Shown in pieces: positions 1 to 7,422 of a stretch of 19,073 nt of DNA. The notes beneath the pieces are model-generated. The model had not been told where the DNA came from and made no database searches. It saw nothing but the letters and a program-made list of their open reading frames with translations. Numbering within the stretch: the stretch's first letter is position 1; every line of letters starts with the position of its first letter. Where the stretch lies: positions 1 to 19,073 of the forward strand of contig NZ_JFZT01000043.1 of NCBI RefSeq assembly GCF_000632495.1, read 5' to 3'. This DNA is from Candidatus Acidianus copahuensis (GTDB lineage: Archaea > Thermoproteota > Thermoprotei_A > Sulfolobales > Sulfolobaceae). The translations under genes and the position numbers were made by a program.

Positions 1-1369
1 AGGTTTTGATCCATACGTTTCACCCTCATAGAATCATAGCTAGCTGGTACTACCAGCCCCGATCCTCTCGTCCACGTATAGACCAGTGGGGTGGTCTTGC
101 CCCAGCTTATCCCTATCCCTCTGGTGATCCCACCATCATTAGGACTCAGGATTATGGATATGTTAAACGCACCAACTAGGTCTGCATTAAATACTTTGTT
201 AGATGTTGTACACTTAAACAAACCCCTTGAAACTCTTTTCCCGCATCCATTGCCGTGGATGGGACAAGTGGTTGAAGTGTATGCCTCGTTAACAAACTTA
301 ACAGTTATTCCGTGTTCTTCGGCAACATCCCTCAACTTTTCCATAACTTGTTTGTAAGACCAGACGTTAACAACTAGAAAGTTACCCTTTTCTGACTTAT
401 GTTCTTTGGATAACCAACCTTGATTAGAGAAACACCTTTGTTGTATAAGAATTCAGCAACTTTCCTTACGGTAGCGTCTATTATAGCGTTTAACTCCCTT
501 TTCCACTTAATGTACAACCTCTTTATCTTATTTGAGAACGGTTGTTTGAACAAGGATAATAACTTCTGTTTCATACTTATCAGTTTCATGAAGTAGTACG
601 AGATAGACTTCAACACTCTAGTCTTGATTAACACTTGTGTACCGTCTGATACATAGACAGCTAACAAGTTGTTTATCCCTATATCTATCCCACCTACTAA
701 ATTACCTTTTGACGTTAGTGGTACTTTCACCCGCTTACCCGTCTTTCTGTCAAGTTTTTCATTTGCCTTTAAGGTAATGTGGGCATACCACTTGTGCAAA
801 ACGGGGTTATATATTATTTCTAACCTCCCTTGTTCCCCTCTATAGTAAATTTCCCCATTGTATTTTATTGCCAAGTCTCTGAATTTCCCTAAATGGCGTA
901 GTTCTATCTCTTGTTTCTCTTCATCTATCTTGTATTGGTCTTTCCTTAACACTATTATCAACTTCCTCTCCTTCTTGTCTTTCCAATAACCAGGTGGGTT
1001 TATCTTGTTGATGAATGGTGGTAGTAGTTTTTCCTCTTTCTTTGTTCTTAACAAGGAGAAGAATGAACTCCACGCCTCATTGTTCTTGTTTAATACTTGT
1101 TGTGCTGTTATTGTACCTATCATGTCCTTATACTCATTATACCACTTGTTATAGGTACCCTTGATATCAACACCATGTTCACCGTTAAAGAACTGTCTTC
1201 TCCTTTCATAGTTTACTTGGTTCCATAGTTTTGAACACAAGTTTCCTAGTTCTTTTAACTCCTCCTCTTGTTCTTTTGTTGGTATAAGTTCTACAGTTAT
1301 GGTGCGTTTGAGGACTGGCATGGTAGGCATAGGGACTGATCCCTTACTACTCTTCTTAGGTTTACCCAC
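1..1369 (-). pseudogene. tnpB: TnpB (IS200/IS605 OrfB) gene, frame-disrupted and cut by the window edge
   Basis: Remnant of an RNA-guided TnpB nuclease. The first 331 codons are open from a GTG at 1369. The N-terminal helical and beta domains are followed by RuvC motif I, GIDIGINNLLAVY, at residues 227-239 (D229 likely catalytic). The frame stops at 374-376 just after GYPKNISQK. The conserved C-terminal part continues without a stop in another frame from about 392 to the window edge: YTSTTCPIHG, then NADLVGAFNI, which carries the third RuvC aspartate. A net change of 3n+1 missing bases near 382-397 explains the break. The usual RuvC-II glutamate (IxEDL) is absent: the matching strand reads KVGYPKNIS. 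A glutamate in VNEAYTS may be the relocated residue known in some TnpB clades. The zinc-finger part reads KCTTS instead of CxxC. Confident in family and disruption; whether a sequencing error made it cannot be excluded. Confidence 0.88.
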
Positions 1370-1399
1370 CGTACCGTCCTCATTAGGAGTTACTCTCTA

Positions 1400-1411
1400 C
1401 CTTTTATAAAC
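1400..1411 (-). promoter_or_regulatory. TATA/BRE box of the first tnpB
   Basis: Read on the minus strand this is GGTTTATAAAAG, a textbook archaeal TATA box. Its centre lies about 37 bases before the GTG at 1369, so transcription would start near 1380 and leave a short leader. It sits between the left-end hairpin and the gene, as in the second element. Confidence 0.6.
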
Positions 1412-1426
1412 CTTTTTTGATAACAT

Positions 1427-1446
1427 CCCCGCTCTGAAGAGCGAGG
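1427..1446 (-). repeat. Left-end hairpin of the first TnpB element
   Basis: On the minus strand the sequence is CCTCGCTC, loop TTCA, GAGCGGGG: an 8-bp stem with one T-G pair. It is preceded by AACTGAAAG, so the element tip probably lies near 1455, with GTTAC (1456-1460) as the flanking target motif. IS200/IS605 elements carry such subterminal hairpins, which TnpA recognises in single-stranded DNA. The second element at 10.9 kb has a closely matching hairpin. Confidence 0.6.
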
Positions 1447-1455
1447 CTTTCAGTT

Positions 1456-1880
1456 GTAACCAAACTGTTTCAGATTTTAAGATGGATAAAGATTTTTTAA
1501 TTGATTTTATATATTTTCATAACGATTCTCATTGATGATATACACTGAAGAAAAGTGGAGTGATATGTCTGAAGGGATCTGTGCCTTTGATCCCGATTCC
1601 TTGATCCCACACTACAGGTAGAAGTCCTACCGTTGAATGTGTGGGTGAAGAGTAAGTCTCTAGAGAACTGAAATTCGCTAAATAGTGTAAAGATGTCCAA
1701 GGACAAAATGGATTTCCTTCCTAACAATATAATGAATCTTCTTTCAAACCTATGATAAGATAGAAGTTGTTTTATCTCCCTTTTTCTCTTTCTTTTTATG
1801 AACAATTCATTCTGACGTGCTTGCATCACAGTTCAGCAAAGGCCAATCTAATCATCTAAAAATAATTTTGTGTTATGAAA
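1456..1880. repeat. Repeat copy A (core about 1536-1690) in a gene-poor stretch
   Basis: No convincing gene. The minus strand of about 1536-1690 aligns with the plus strand of about 13685-13860. Shared blocks include CTCTAGnGAC, TCACCCACAC, AGTGTGnGATCA, GGCACnGATCCCTT and AGACAT. In one minus-strand frame copy A reads SRDLLFTHTF and copy B reads SRDFLLTHTF. After one apparent single-base loss in copy A the match resumes as GTDPFRH in both. This suggests the decayed remains of one coding or mobile sequence that I cannot identify. A 110-codon frame (1497-1829, minus) spans the copy. I do not call it a gene, because its second half reads through the shifted frame. Confidence 0.5.
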
Positions 1881-2615
1881 TTAAAAAGCTGTAACTACTA
1901 TGGTCATTTCAGGATCCGTTACATCAAATTTCTTCCAGGAATGACCTGAATAAACATCTAAAACCTTAAAACCTAATTTCTTAAGCATAGCAATAATTTC
2001 ATGAAGACTATAATACCTTTGTGAATATTCTAGGGATCCAATAACTTCACCTTTCTGATTTTTATATATTCTTTTTATTTTCATTCGTGAGGAAAAGGGA
2101 TCAAATACTGAATAATTCTCTACAAGGTACGGGGGTACAAAAGCGTAATAGTTCTCTGGCCTGTTGTAAATAATATAATCCCTGTTATCCAAATTAATAA
2201 TTGCTATACCTGATGTTGAGTTTTTAATAGAGTCGAGAATTTGAAGGTCATCTTCTTCCGAAAGAAAACCTAAACTATTGAAAATATTTATGACTATATC
2301 AAACTTCTCATTTCCTATTACGCTTTTGAGAGATCTCATATCTCCTCTTAGAAACTTTCCCTTTTCTACGTTTTTCTTAGATAGAGAAATCATTTTTTCT
2401 GATATATCTACTCCTGTAATATCATAACCTATTTTAGATAGAAAGTATGAAACTCTTCCCACTCCACAAGGTACATCTAGGACTTTATTACCTAGGTTAT
2501 ACTTCTTTTTCAGCTGATCAATCCACTCTGCCCATTTTTTTCCCTCTTCCCATACTTTTAGGATTTCATTAATGTAAAAGTCTGTTTCAAATATACTAAA
2601 ATAGATGTCACTCAT
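1881..2615 (-). CDS. Class I SAM-dependent methyltransferase
   Basis: Transfers a methyl group from S-adenosylmethionine to an unknown substrate, probably in the cytoplasm. Motif I is VLDVPCGVGR (residues 45-54), the SAM-ribose acidic position is D70 in GVDIS, the adenine-contacting step is GDM (91-93), and motif IV is FDIVINIFNSLGF (105-117). These are the standard Methyltransf_11/25 Rossmann elements. At 244 residues it has a small C-terminal cap and no other domain. It is divergent from the surface-protein gene at 2643, with only 27 bases between start codons. ATG start. Substrate cannot be told from sequence; metabolite or quinone-type substrates are both possible. Confidence 0.85.
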   Translation of the reverse strand: MSDIYFSIFETDFYINEILKVWEEGKKWAEWIDQLKKKYNLGNKVLDVPCGVGRVSYFLSKIGYDITGVDISEKMISLSKKNVEKGKFLRGDMRSLKSVIGNEKFDIVINIFNSLGFLSEEDDLQILDSIKNSTSGIAIINLDNRDYIIYNRPENYYAFVPPYLVENYSVFDPFSSRMKIKRIYKNQKGEVIGSLEYSQRYYSLHEIIAMLKKLGFKVLDVYSGHSWKKFDVTDPEMTIVVTAF

Positions 2616-2642
2616 TTTAATCCCTAAAATAGATATAACATC

Positions 2643-3215
2643 ATGATATCTTTATTATTACCTATATTCTTATCGCTCATTACTCATTCCTTTGTGTTGT
2701 TTCATTCACCTTTAGTGTACAACGTCCAGGTTATAGATAATGGGACAATATATACTTATACTTATAATTTTACAGTTATAAGCAAAGGAAATAGTTGGAT
2801 AGATTTTAACTTAACTATCTCCAGTATAGTGACTTATCAGGCATTACAGTATAATGTATCATCTTCTGATCCATATCCACTGCCCGTAAACTTTAACGCA
2901 TTTAATATTTCAAACTTACATTATATCGGCAATATTACAGAAAACGGTAAAATGTTTGTTAAATATTACGGGATTTTCTCAATATGGGGTAAATATAAAG
3001 TGCCAGTAACCGCGATTTTTTATACAAATGGAACTCTCTATAGCGTGAGTGGTAAAAGTAATGGTTTATCTATAACAATAAGTCCTGAAGACCAGGTAAT
3101 ACATACTTCTTCGGCAGTACCCTCCACGTCTATTGGATATAATGTTATAATCATTATATTCGTAATTGCTTTACTATTAGGTATTATTTTATTGTTAAAA
3201 ATGGGAAAATTATAA
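2643..3215 (+). CDS. Secreted, membrane-anchored, sequon-rich hypothetical protein
   Basis: Not recognised as a named family. Residues 1-20 form a hydrophobic N-terminal segment that looks like a signal peptide. Residues about 167-186 form a strong transmembrane helix followed by the basic tail KMGKL. The region between is rich in beta-forming residues and holds seven N-x-S/T sequons (N33, N42, N56, N71, N88, N97, N129), as expected for an N-glycosylated Sulfolobales surface protein with its domain outside the cell. Its last 6 bases overlap the convergent exporter gene. ATTTTAAT at 2614-2621, about 25 bases before the ATG, could be its TATA box, overlapping the start of the divergent methyltransferase. 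Confidence 0.75.
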   Translation: MISLLLPIFLSLITHSFVLFHSPLVYNVQVIDNGTIYTYTYNFTVISKGNSWIDFNLTISSIVTYQALQYNVSSSDPYPLPVNFNAFNISNLHYIGNITENGKMFVKYYGIFSIWGKYKVPVTAIFYTNGTLYSVSGKSNGLSITISPEDQVIHTSSAVPSTSIGYNVIIIIFVIALLLGIILLLKMGKL

Positions 3216-4079
3216 CGAAAGTATTAAAGGGACAATTATTGGAACTATAAGTGTTAGAATTATTCCATTTATCATAGCTGTTAATCCCATATCTTTACCC
3301 AAAGTGGATACATAGATTCCTAAGGTTGTATCCATTGTTGTAGCTCCTCCAACTGCTATGGCTGAAAAAGGGCTATTTCTATATTTTAAAAGGAGAGGTA
3401 CTAGCGCGAACGTGATTTGTTCTCTAAAAAAATTAGTTAAAAAAGCTATTAAACCATATATAGGGCCGTAATAACTTGCAACTGCTGGACCTATATAGGT
3501 ATACCATCCCTCACCAAGCGATATAGCCATCGATAGTTTAGGAGAAAATCCAAATATAGCAAATATGAGTAATCCTGCTAAAATTGAACCGATAAGACTA
3601 ACGAGAAGAGGAATTAGTGCGGATCTAAGCGAACCTAAAACAGACGAAATATTTAGTTCCTTCCCTAGATTAAAACCTATAATCGCAGCTAGAATGTATA
3701 GCTCATAGTCTATGATGGAATAATAAGGTAAGTTTAATCTAATTATATAGCCTAATATTATTCCTACAATTAATGGTAATATATACTTAACTTGGAGCCC
3801 TACTGAGTATTTTACCTTAGTTCTTATGTCAACCTTATAAAATATACCTACAACGTAAGTAATAAAAAAGATCAGTAATGAAAGAATTATTGAAAGGATC
3901 AACGTACTAGCTAGAGTGATACCCGAAATTATTTCCGCGCCGCCCCAAAAAGATATCGTGAAAATTAATGTAAGCACAATAATATCGCTGGCGATATTTA
4001 AATTCTTTCTAAAACCTTTTCCTATGATTAGAAAAACTATATAGACTGCGATAAAAAGGATACCGCTTGATATTTCCAT
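3210..4079 (-). CDS. lysO: LysO-family (DUF340) amino-acid exporter
   Basis: Polytopic membrane protein of about 290 residues, close to the roughly 300 of E. coli LysO (YbjE), a lysine exporter. Hydrophobic helices run throughout. The family signature is clear in the second half: GEGWYTYIGP (about 189-198), NFFREQITFALVP (about 218-230), and GGATTMDTTLG with D251. In LysO a C-terminal aspartate at this place is needed for transport. Lysine itself is inferred from the family; other basic amino acids or analogues are possible. A TTG at 4082 precedes the ATG at 4079, and I prefer the ATG. It lies 23 bases after a winged-helix regulator on the same strand, so the two are probably co-transcribed. 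Confidence 0.8.
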   Translation of the reverse strand: MEISSGILFIAVYIVFLIIGKGFRKNLNIASDIIVLTLIFTISFWGGAEIISGITLASTLILSIILSLLIFFITYVVGIFYKVDIRTKVKYSVGLQVKYILPLIVGIILGYIIRLNLPYYSIIDYELYILAAIIGFNLGKELNISSVLGSLRSALIPLLVSLIGSILAGLLIFAIFGFSPKLSMAISLGEGWYTYIGPAVASYYGPIYGLIAFLTNFFREQITFALVPLLLKYRNSPFSAIAVGGATTMDTTLGIYVSTLGKDMGLTAMINGIILTLIVPIIVPLILSL

Positions 4080-4102
4080 CAAGATGTTAACTATTTACAT
4101 GC

Positions 4103-4348
4103 TTAAATAAGTTTCATTACTTCTACATTTCTGCTTGTCTTATACAGATACTTATTTCCGCTCTTCATATAGCTAACTAAGCCTACTTTTTGGAGTAAGT
4201 CCAGATGATATTTAACTGTTGAATAGTTTAGTCCTAAACTCTTTGAAAGTTCATAAGCAGTGCTTGGATGTTGGTTTAACTCTTGAAGTATTTTTCTTCT
4301 AGTTTCCCAGCCCTTTCCTTCTACTACTTCATTAAGTTTGGCTATCAT
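4103..4348 (-). CDS. Winged-helix (ArsR-type) transcriptional regulator
   Basis: An 81-residue single-domain DNA-binding protein. The order is a helix (RRKILQELNQ), the recognition helix-turn-helix STAYELSKSLGLNYSTVKYHLDLLQK (residues about 29-54), then a beta wing, GLVSYMKSGNKYLYKTS. This is the archaeal ArsR/HTH_20 pattern. No cysteine or histidine cluster for metal sensing is visible, and there is no ligand domain. It lies immediately upstream of the LysO-like gene with the same orientation, so it may control that exporter, itself or the divergent gene at 4642. It faces the AT-rich intergenic region with the direct repeat at 4552-4577. Confidence 0.82.
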   Translation of the reverse strand: MIAKLNEVVEGKGWETRRKILQELNQHPSTAYELSKSLGLNYSTVKYHLDLLQKVGLVSYMKSGNKYLYKTSRNVEVMKLI

Positions 4349-4641
4349 AGTTTTGTACTCGAATAGGTAAAAATAACTCTAAACATTTTAGTCTAATAAA
4401 AATCTATTTAAAGCCTATTGATTTACAGTATTACTTATTTTAAAGTATATTAAATCATTTTTAAGGTGTTACTTTTGATTGAAATAACCTTTTTTAACAT
4501 CGATTAACATTTAAAAAAACTGTTTTAATATAGATCTAGTTAATTTTTAATTACAGCTTAAATTCCATACAGCTTAATATTAAAATTTTTTATATGAATT
4601 CTAAAATAGTTAATATATGAGTATTATCAAAGTATTATTTA
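4349..4641. promoter_or_regulatory. AT-rich divergent intergenic region with a 10-bp direct repeat
   Basis: No ORF of substance. TACAGCTTAA occurs twice, at 4552-4561 and 4568-4577, exactly 16 bases apart. A TATA-like TTAATATA (about 4610-4617) lies about 28 bases before the ATG at 4642. The repeats thus sit about 65-90 bases upstream of that gene and could bind an activator or the neighbouring winged-helix protein. The function is inferred. Confidence 0.4.
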
Positions 4642-5067
4642 ATGGCAAGATTAATTTCAGTCTTAACTATAATAGCGCTGGCGATTTTACTGGGGGGTAT
4701 AATTGTTGGAGATCTAGTTCTGCAAAACAATTCTTACTCATTTACCATTAACGTTAACCCTAAAAGCACATTGGTTACAACGATTAACTCTCCTGGTAAA
4801 GCTGTTGAGTTAAATTCCGAGAATGGTGTTAGCATCCAAGGTGATAACGTAGTAAACCTAGGAAATAAGGTTATAATACCTCCTTCTACCTACAATAAGA
4901 TTGAACTTGTGAATAGTCAAGATTATACAGCTAAATTAATGGGAGAAATATTCTATGTTCCATCCTCTTTTTATCAGTTTCTATTTCCTATAATAATCCT
5001 TGCAATAGGAATTTTGGGAATCTCTTTAATCTTAAGATCTTTTAGCCTAGTAAAATCTAGAGGCTAA
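4642..5067 (+). CDS. Small membrane protein with external beta domain, hypothetical
   Basis: Not recognised. Of 141 residues, 5-27 form an N-terminal hydrophobic helix (ISVLTIIALAILLGGIIVG) that could be a signal anchor. Residues about 112-131 form a second helix followed by the basic tail RSFSLVKSRG. The segment between them (about 28-110) is polar and beta-rich, with short strands such as STLVTTI and NKVIIPPSTYNKIELV, and probably lies outside the membrane. Putting both ends of the external domain in the membrane gives the tail an inside, positive-charge position. Its last 21 bases overlap the convergent gene at 5047. The start is ATG, with a TATA-like box at a leaderless spacing. Confidence 0.65.
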   Translation: MARLISVLTIIALAILLGGIIVGDLVLQNNSYSFTINVNPKSTLVTTINSPGKAVELNSENGVSIQGDNVVNLGNKVIIPPSTYNKIELVNSQDYTAKLMGEIFYVPSSFYQFLFPIIILAIGILGISLILRSFSLVKSRG

Positions 5068-5613
5068 CTTTACAGCTATATCCTCTTGTGCTTCTTTGAT
5101 TTTATAATATAGGCCTAAGGCTCTAGTTAAACTCTTGATTCCTTCCTCCAGGCTTTGTCTTGAGAGAGGTCTCTTTATTTTTACTCCTATTCTTATGGAA
5201 TCGTCAATCTCAATAAACTCAATGTTTTGACTTCTTAATACGTCATTTACTAAGTCAATGCCATTAAACCTTTCTAGGTTAAGATCTGGAGTAGTATATA
5301 TCATACTATCCGAAATTATCACTGTAATGTATTCTCTCCAGTATATAGGTTTATAAAGAATTTCTCTAAATTTGTCTATCCACGATATTTTTTCGTTAAA
5401 CGATAACGCTACATCTGTTTGCGGATTTGGAGGATATACCAGAACTCCATATGTGTCAAATTCCTTCACAATATATGTGCCATCCTTTCCAGAAATAACA
5501 TTCCAATCGTTTGAGGACTTAATTTGATACTTGGAGATAGAGTCACGAAATTCATAGACATTAAAGTGTATTTCCACCATAATATCAGAGGTGGTTGTGT
5601 CATCATATGTCAA
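5047..5613 (-). CDS. Hypothetical protein, last gene of the minus-strand cluster
   Basis: No family recognised. The 188 residues are mixed alpha/beta, with no transmembrane segment, signal peptide or cysteines. The middle has alternating strands and short helices (YITVIISDSMIYTTPDL, then NIEFIEIDDSIRIGVKI). The C-terminus is helical and charged (LTRALGLYYKIKEAQEDIAVKL). The first start in frame is a TTG at 5613, with the Shine-Dalgarno-like GAGGT at 5623-5627 nine bases before it. An internal ATG at codon 12 (MVEIHFNVYEF) is the alternative. It follows the glycosyltransferase gene by 58 bases on the same strand and may be co-transcribed with it. Convergent overlap of 21 bases with the gene at 4642. 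Confidence 0.6.
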   Translation of the reverse strand: MTYDDTTTSDIMVEIHFNVYEFRDSISKYQIKSSNDWNVISGKDGTYIVKEFDTYGVLVYPPNPQTDVALSFNEKISWIDKFREILYKPIYWREYITVIISDSMIYTTPDLNLERFNGIDLVNDVLRSQNIEFIEIDDSIRIGVKIKRPLSRQSLEEGIKSLTRALGLYYKIKEAQEDIAVKLASRFY

Positions 5614-5622
5614 TAGTGCTCG

Positions 5623-5627
5623 ACCTC
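5623..5627 (-). promoter_or_regulatory. Shine-Dalgarno supporting a TTG start
   Basis: GAGGT on the minus strand, nine bases before the TTG at 5613. It fits the archaeal 16S anti-SD and favours the TTG over the internal ATG eleven codons later. Confidence 0.4.
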
Positions 5628-5671
5628 ATCATTAAATGAGATAATTGGTATACATGTATAAATTCTTAATA

Positions 5672-6739
5672 TTATTTGACTCCCTTACTTTGTAGTATGT
5701 ATTTTTTGTCTCTCCATATTACTTCGCTCTTATTCCAGGTATAAATTAAAACGAACCAAGCTAAAAATAAGGCAGGGACTGACATAAGACTAGGAATTAA
5801 TGATTTATAACCTAAGCTTCTTCCTCTTAATAAGTTCTTTATAACCCAGAGAACAAAAGGTGTTAAAAGAACAAGATTTACAGTTAAAACAAATCCTAAC
5901 AATAGTATACTCATTAAAGAGCCAATAACTAAAAAGGCTTTTGCACCTCTATAGGAATATATTTTAACTGTGAGCACTTGCCTCTGCATCCACTTAATAA
6001 GAGAGTTTTCGTTGTAGATGTTTAAAGGAATAGCCTCGCCTATAAATCCTATTTTACCTTTTCTCTCTTTCACTATTCTAGTTAATGTGCAATCATCACA
6101 CCATTCTGAAGATAACTGATCTATAACGTAGTCGTCAAAGAATTCCCTTTTCATAGCCATACTTCCTCCCCAGAGAAACGTACCATTAAGTGCTTGGGAC
6201 TCAAATCCTAAGGTCCAGAATCCTGCTCTGAATAGGTTTTTCAAAGATAAGGAGATAGGGGAGGCGAAGGAAAAAGTCGTTGTAGCCATATAGTTTTCTA
6301 AAGGAGATACGATTCTATTTAACCAATAATTAGGATAGAAAGTATCTGAGTCGCCAAAAACCACCACTTTCCCTTTACTTTTCATTAGGCCTGAAAGTTG
6401 TGCTCTAATTTTTCCGCTACACGTGGTACAGTGATAATCTGAGTAGACTATTGTAATTCTATACCTAGAAAGAATATCTTCGAGTTCTTTTGCCTTTGGA
6501 TCGTCTCTATCTAAGACGTAAATTAGCTCGTAATTATCGTAGTTTTGCCCAAGAAGTGATTTTACGTTTTCTTCAAAACCTGGATCTAATCCCCTTACTG
6601 GTATAATTATACTTACGAAATCGCTTAAAGATCCTTTATGGCCAAAGAACTCTTTATTTTCCCTAATAATCTGATATATTATACCTAAACTAAACAAGAT
6701 AGAGAAAATGTCTAAAGCTAGCAATACTAGATACTCCAT
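5672..6739 (-). CDS. Membrane glycosyltransferase, GT2/GT21-like (ceramide-glucosyltransferase type)
   Basis: Transfers a sugar from an activated donor to a lipid or other membrane-bound acceptor, with the active site on the cytoplasmic side. There is one N-terminal helix (about residues 4-24). The GT-A domain begins FVSIIIPVRG (41-50), with first aspartates in VLDRDD (75-80), the metal-binding DxD as GDSD (129-132), GGSMAMKREF (191-200), the catalytic-base region WCDDCTL (213-219) and KWMQRQ (249-254) as an R/QxxRW-like element. Two or more hydrophobic helices follow (about 264-345). This is the layout of ceramide glucosyltransferase-like enzymes. It lies 30 bases after the unknown gene at 6770 on the same strand. 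The acceptor is unknown; archaeal glycolipids are a natural guess. Confidence 0.8.
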   Translation of the reverse strand: MEYLVLLALDIFSILFSLGIIYQIIRENKEFFGHKGSLSDFVSIIIPVRGLDPGFEENVKSLLGQNYDNYELIYVLDRDDPKAKELEDILSRYRITIVYSDYHCTTCSGKIRAQLSGLMKSKGKVVVFGDSDTFYPNYWLNRIVSPLENYMATTTFSFASPISLSLKNLFRAGFWTLGFESQALNGTFLWGGSMAMKREFFDDYVIDQLSSEWCDDCTLTRIVKERKGKIGFIGEAIPLNIYNENSLIKWMQRQVLTVKIYSYRGAKAFLVIGSLMSILLLGFVLTVNLVLLTPFVLWVIKNLLRGRSLGYKSLIPSLMSVPALFLAWFVLIYTWNKSEVIWRDKKYILQSKGVK

Positions 6740-6769
6740 TAAAGCTTAGAGAGTATGATGCTATTTAAT

Positions 6770-7417
6770 CTAAACTGTCAAGGTTCTCGAAAAGAAACTT
6801 AATATTTCTTTGTATTTCGGATCCATTGTCTGTATTTTTCCAAGTAGATTTCGAAACTTAGCTTCTGAAGCGATCCAGTTCTCACAATCTAATGACCAAA
6901 AGAAATCTGCTTTCATCTCATCCAACCAATATACTTCTCGTAAACAAGAAGATGAAGAAAAGATGTCAAGTCTTAATCTCCTTTCACTGGTAAATCCGGG
7001 TCTATCCTTTAAAAATTCCCTTCCAAGGTCATATTTCACCTGGTTTATGCCAAAATCTAGGAGACTTCTGGGATCTAAGTTGAGGTTTTCTATTCCTTGC
7101 AGGAGAACTGTAATCAAATTGACAGGTATCTCGTAGGTGTTTTTCAACTCCTCTATATCCCTTTTAGTATCATAACTAATTTTCCTCAATATATCACTAA
7201 TTTGATCTCTAGCTTCGTTTCCTCTCTTCACTGTTAAGTTATGCATGTCAACTAACCTCCCATTAGAGAAGGAAATTCTATAATCCTTAGTGAATACTGA
7301 AAGACTGATTCCTTGGTTATCTTTAATAGTATTAAGAACATTTCCCCTACTGTTTACTCTTGATTCTAACTTATCGTAATTGCATAGAAGATACACGCTT
7401 AATTCGTTTATCCACAT
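6770..7417 (-). CDS. Hypothetical protein between TenA and the glycosyltransferase
   Basis: No family recognised. It has 215 residues, is soluble, and has no signal or membrane segment. The N-terminal third is beta-rich (ELSVYLLCNYDKLESRV, SLSVFTKDYRISFSNGRLV). The rest is mainly helical, with a charged helix (ARDQISDILRKISYDTKRDI) and a tryptophan-rich segment, VYWLDEMKADFFWSLDCENW. The ATG at 7417 has GGGGT at 7425-7429 in front of it, overlapping the stop of the upstream tenA gene, and the intergenic gap is only 5 bases. This spacing suggests translational coupling with TenA and a linked role, but no catalytic motif is visible. Confidence 0.6.
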   Translation of the reverse strand: MWINELSVYLLCNYDKLESRVNSRGNVLNTIKDNQGISLSVFTKDYRISFSNGRLVDMHNLTVKRGNEARDQISDILRKISYDTKRDIEELKNTYEIPVNLITVLLQGIENLNLDPRSLLDFGINQVKYDLGREFLKDRPGFTSERRLRLDIFSSSSCLREVYWLDEMKADFFWSLDCENWIASEAKFRNLLGKIQTMDPKYKEILSFFSRTLTV

Positions 7418-7422
7418 TGTTG

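Noticed and set aside
91..357. 88-codon plus-strand frame at the left edge
   Set aside because: It lies antisense to the second half of the disrupted tnpB, whose minus-strand frame carries recognisable TnpB motifs.
1497..1829. 110-codon minus-strand frame read as a gene
   Set aside because: It spans repeat copy A. Agreement with copy B is in this frame only for the middle part and then shifts by one base, so it looks like a relic rather than an active gene.
6810..7136. 108-codon plus-strand frame opposite the unknown gene at 6770
   Set aside because: It has no start signal. The minus-strand frame is longer, has a ribosome binding site and fits the tight cluster.
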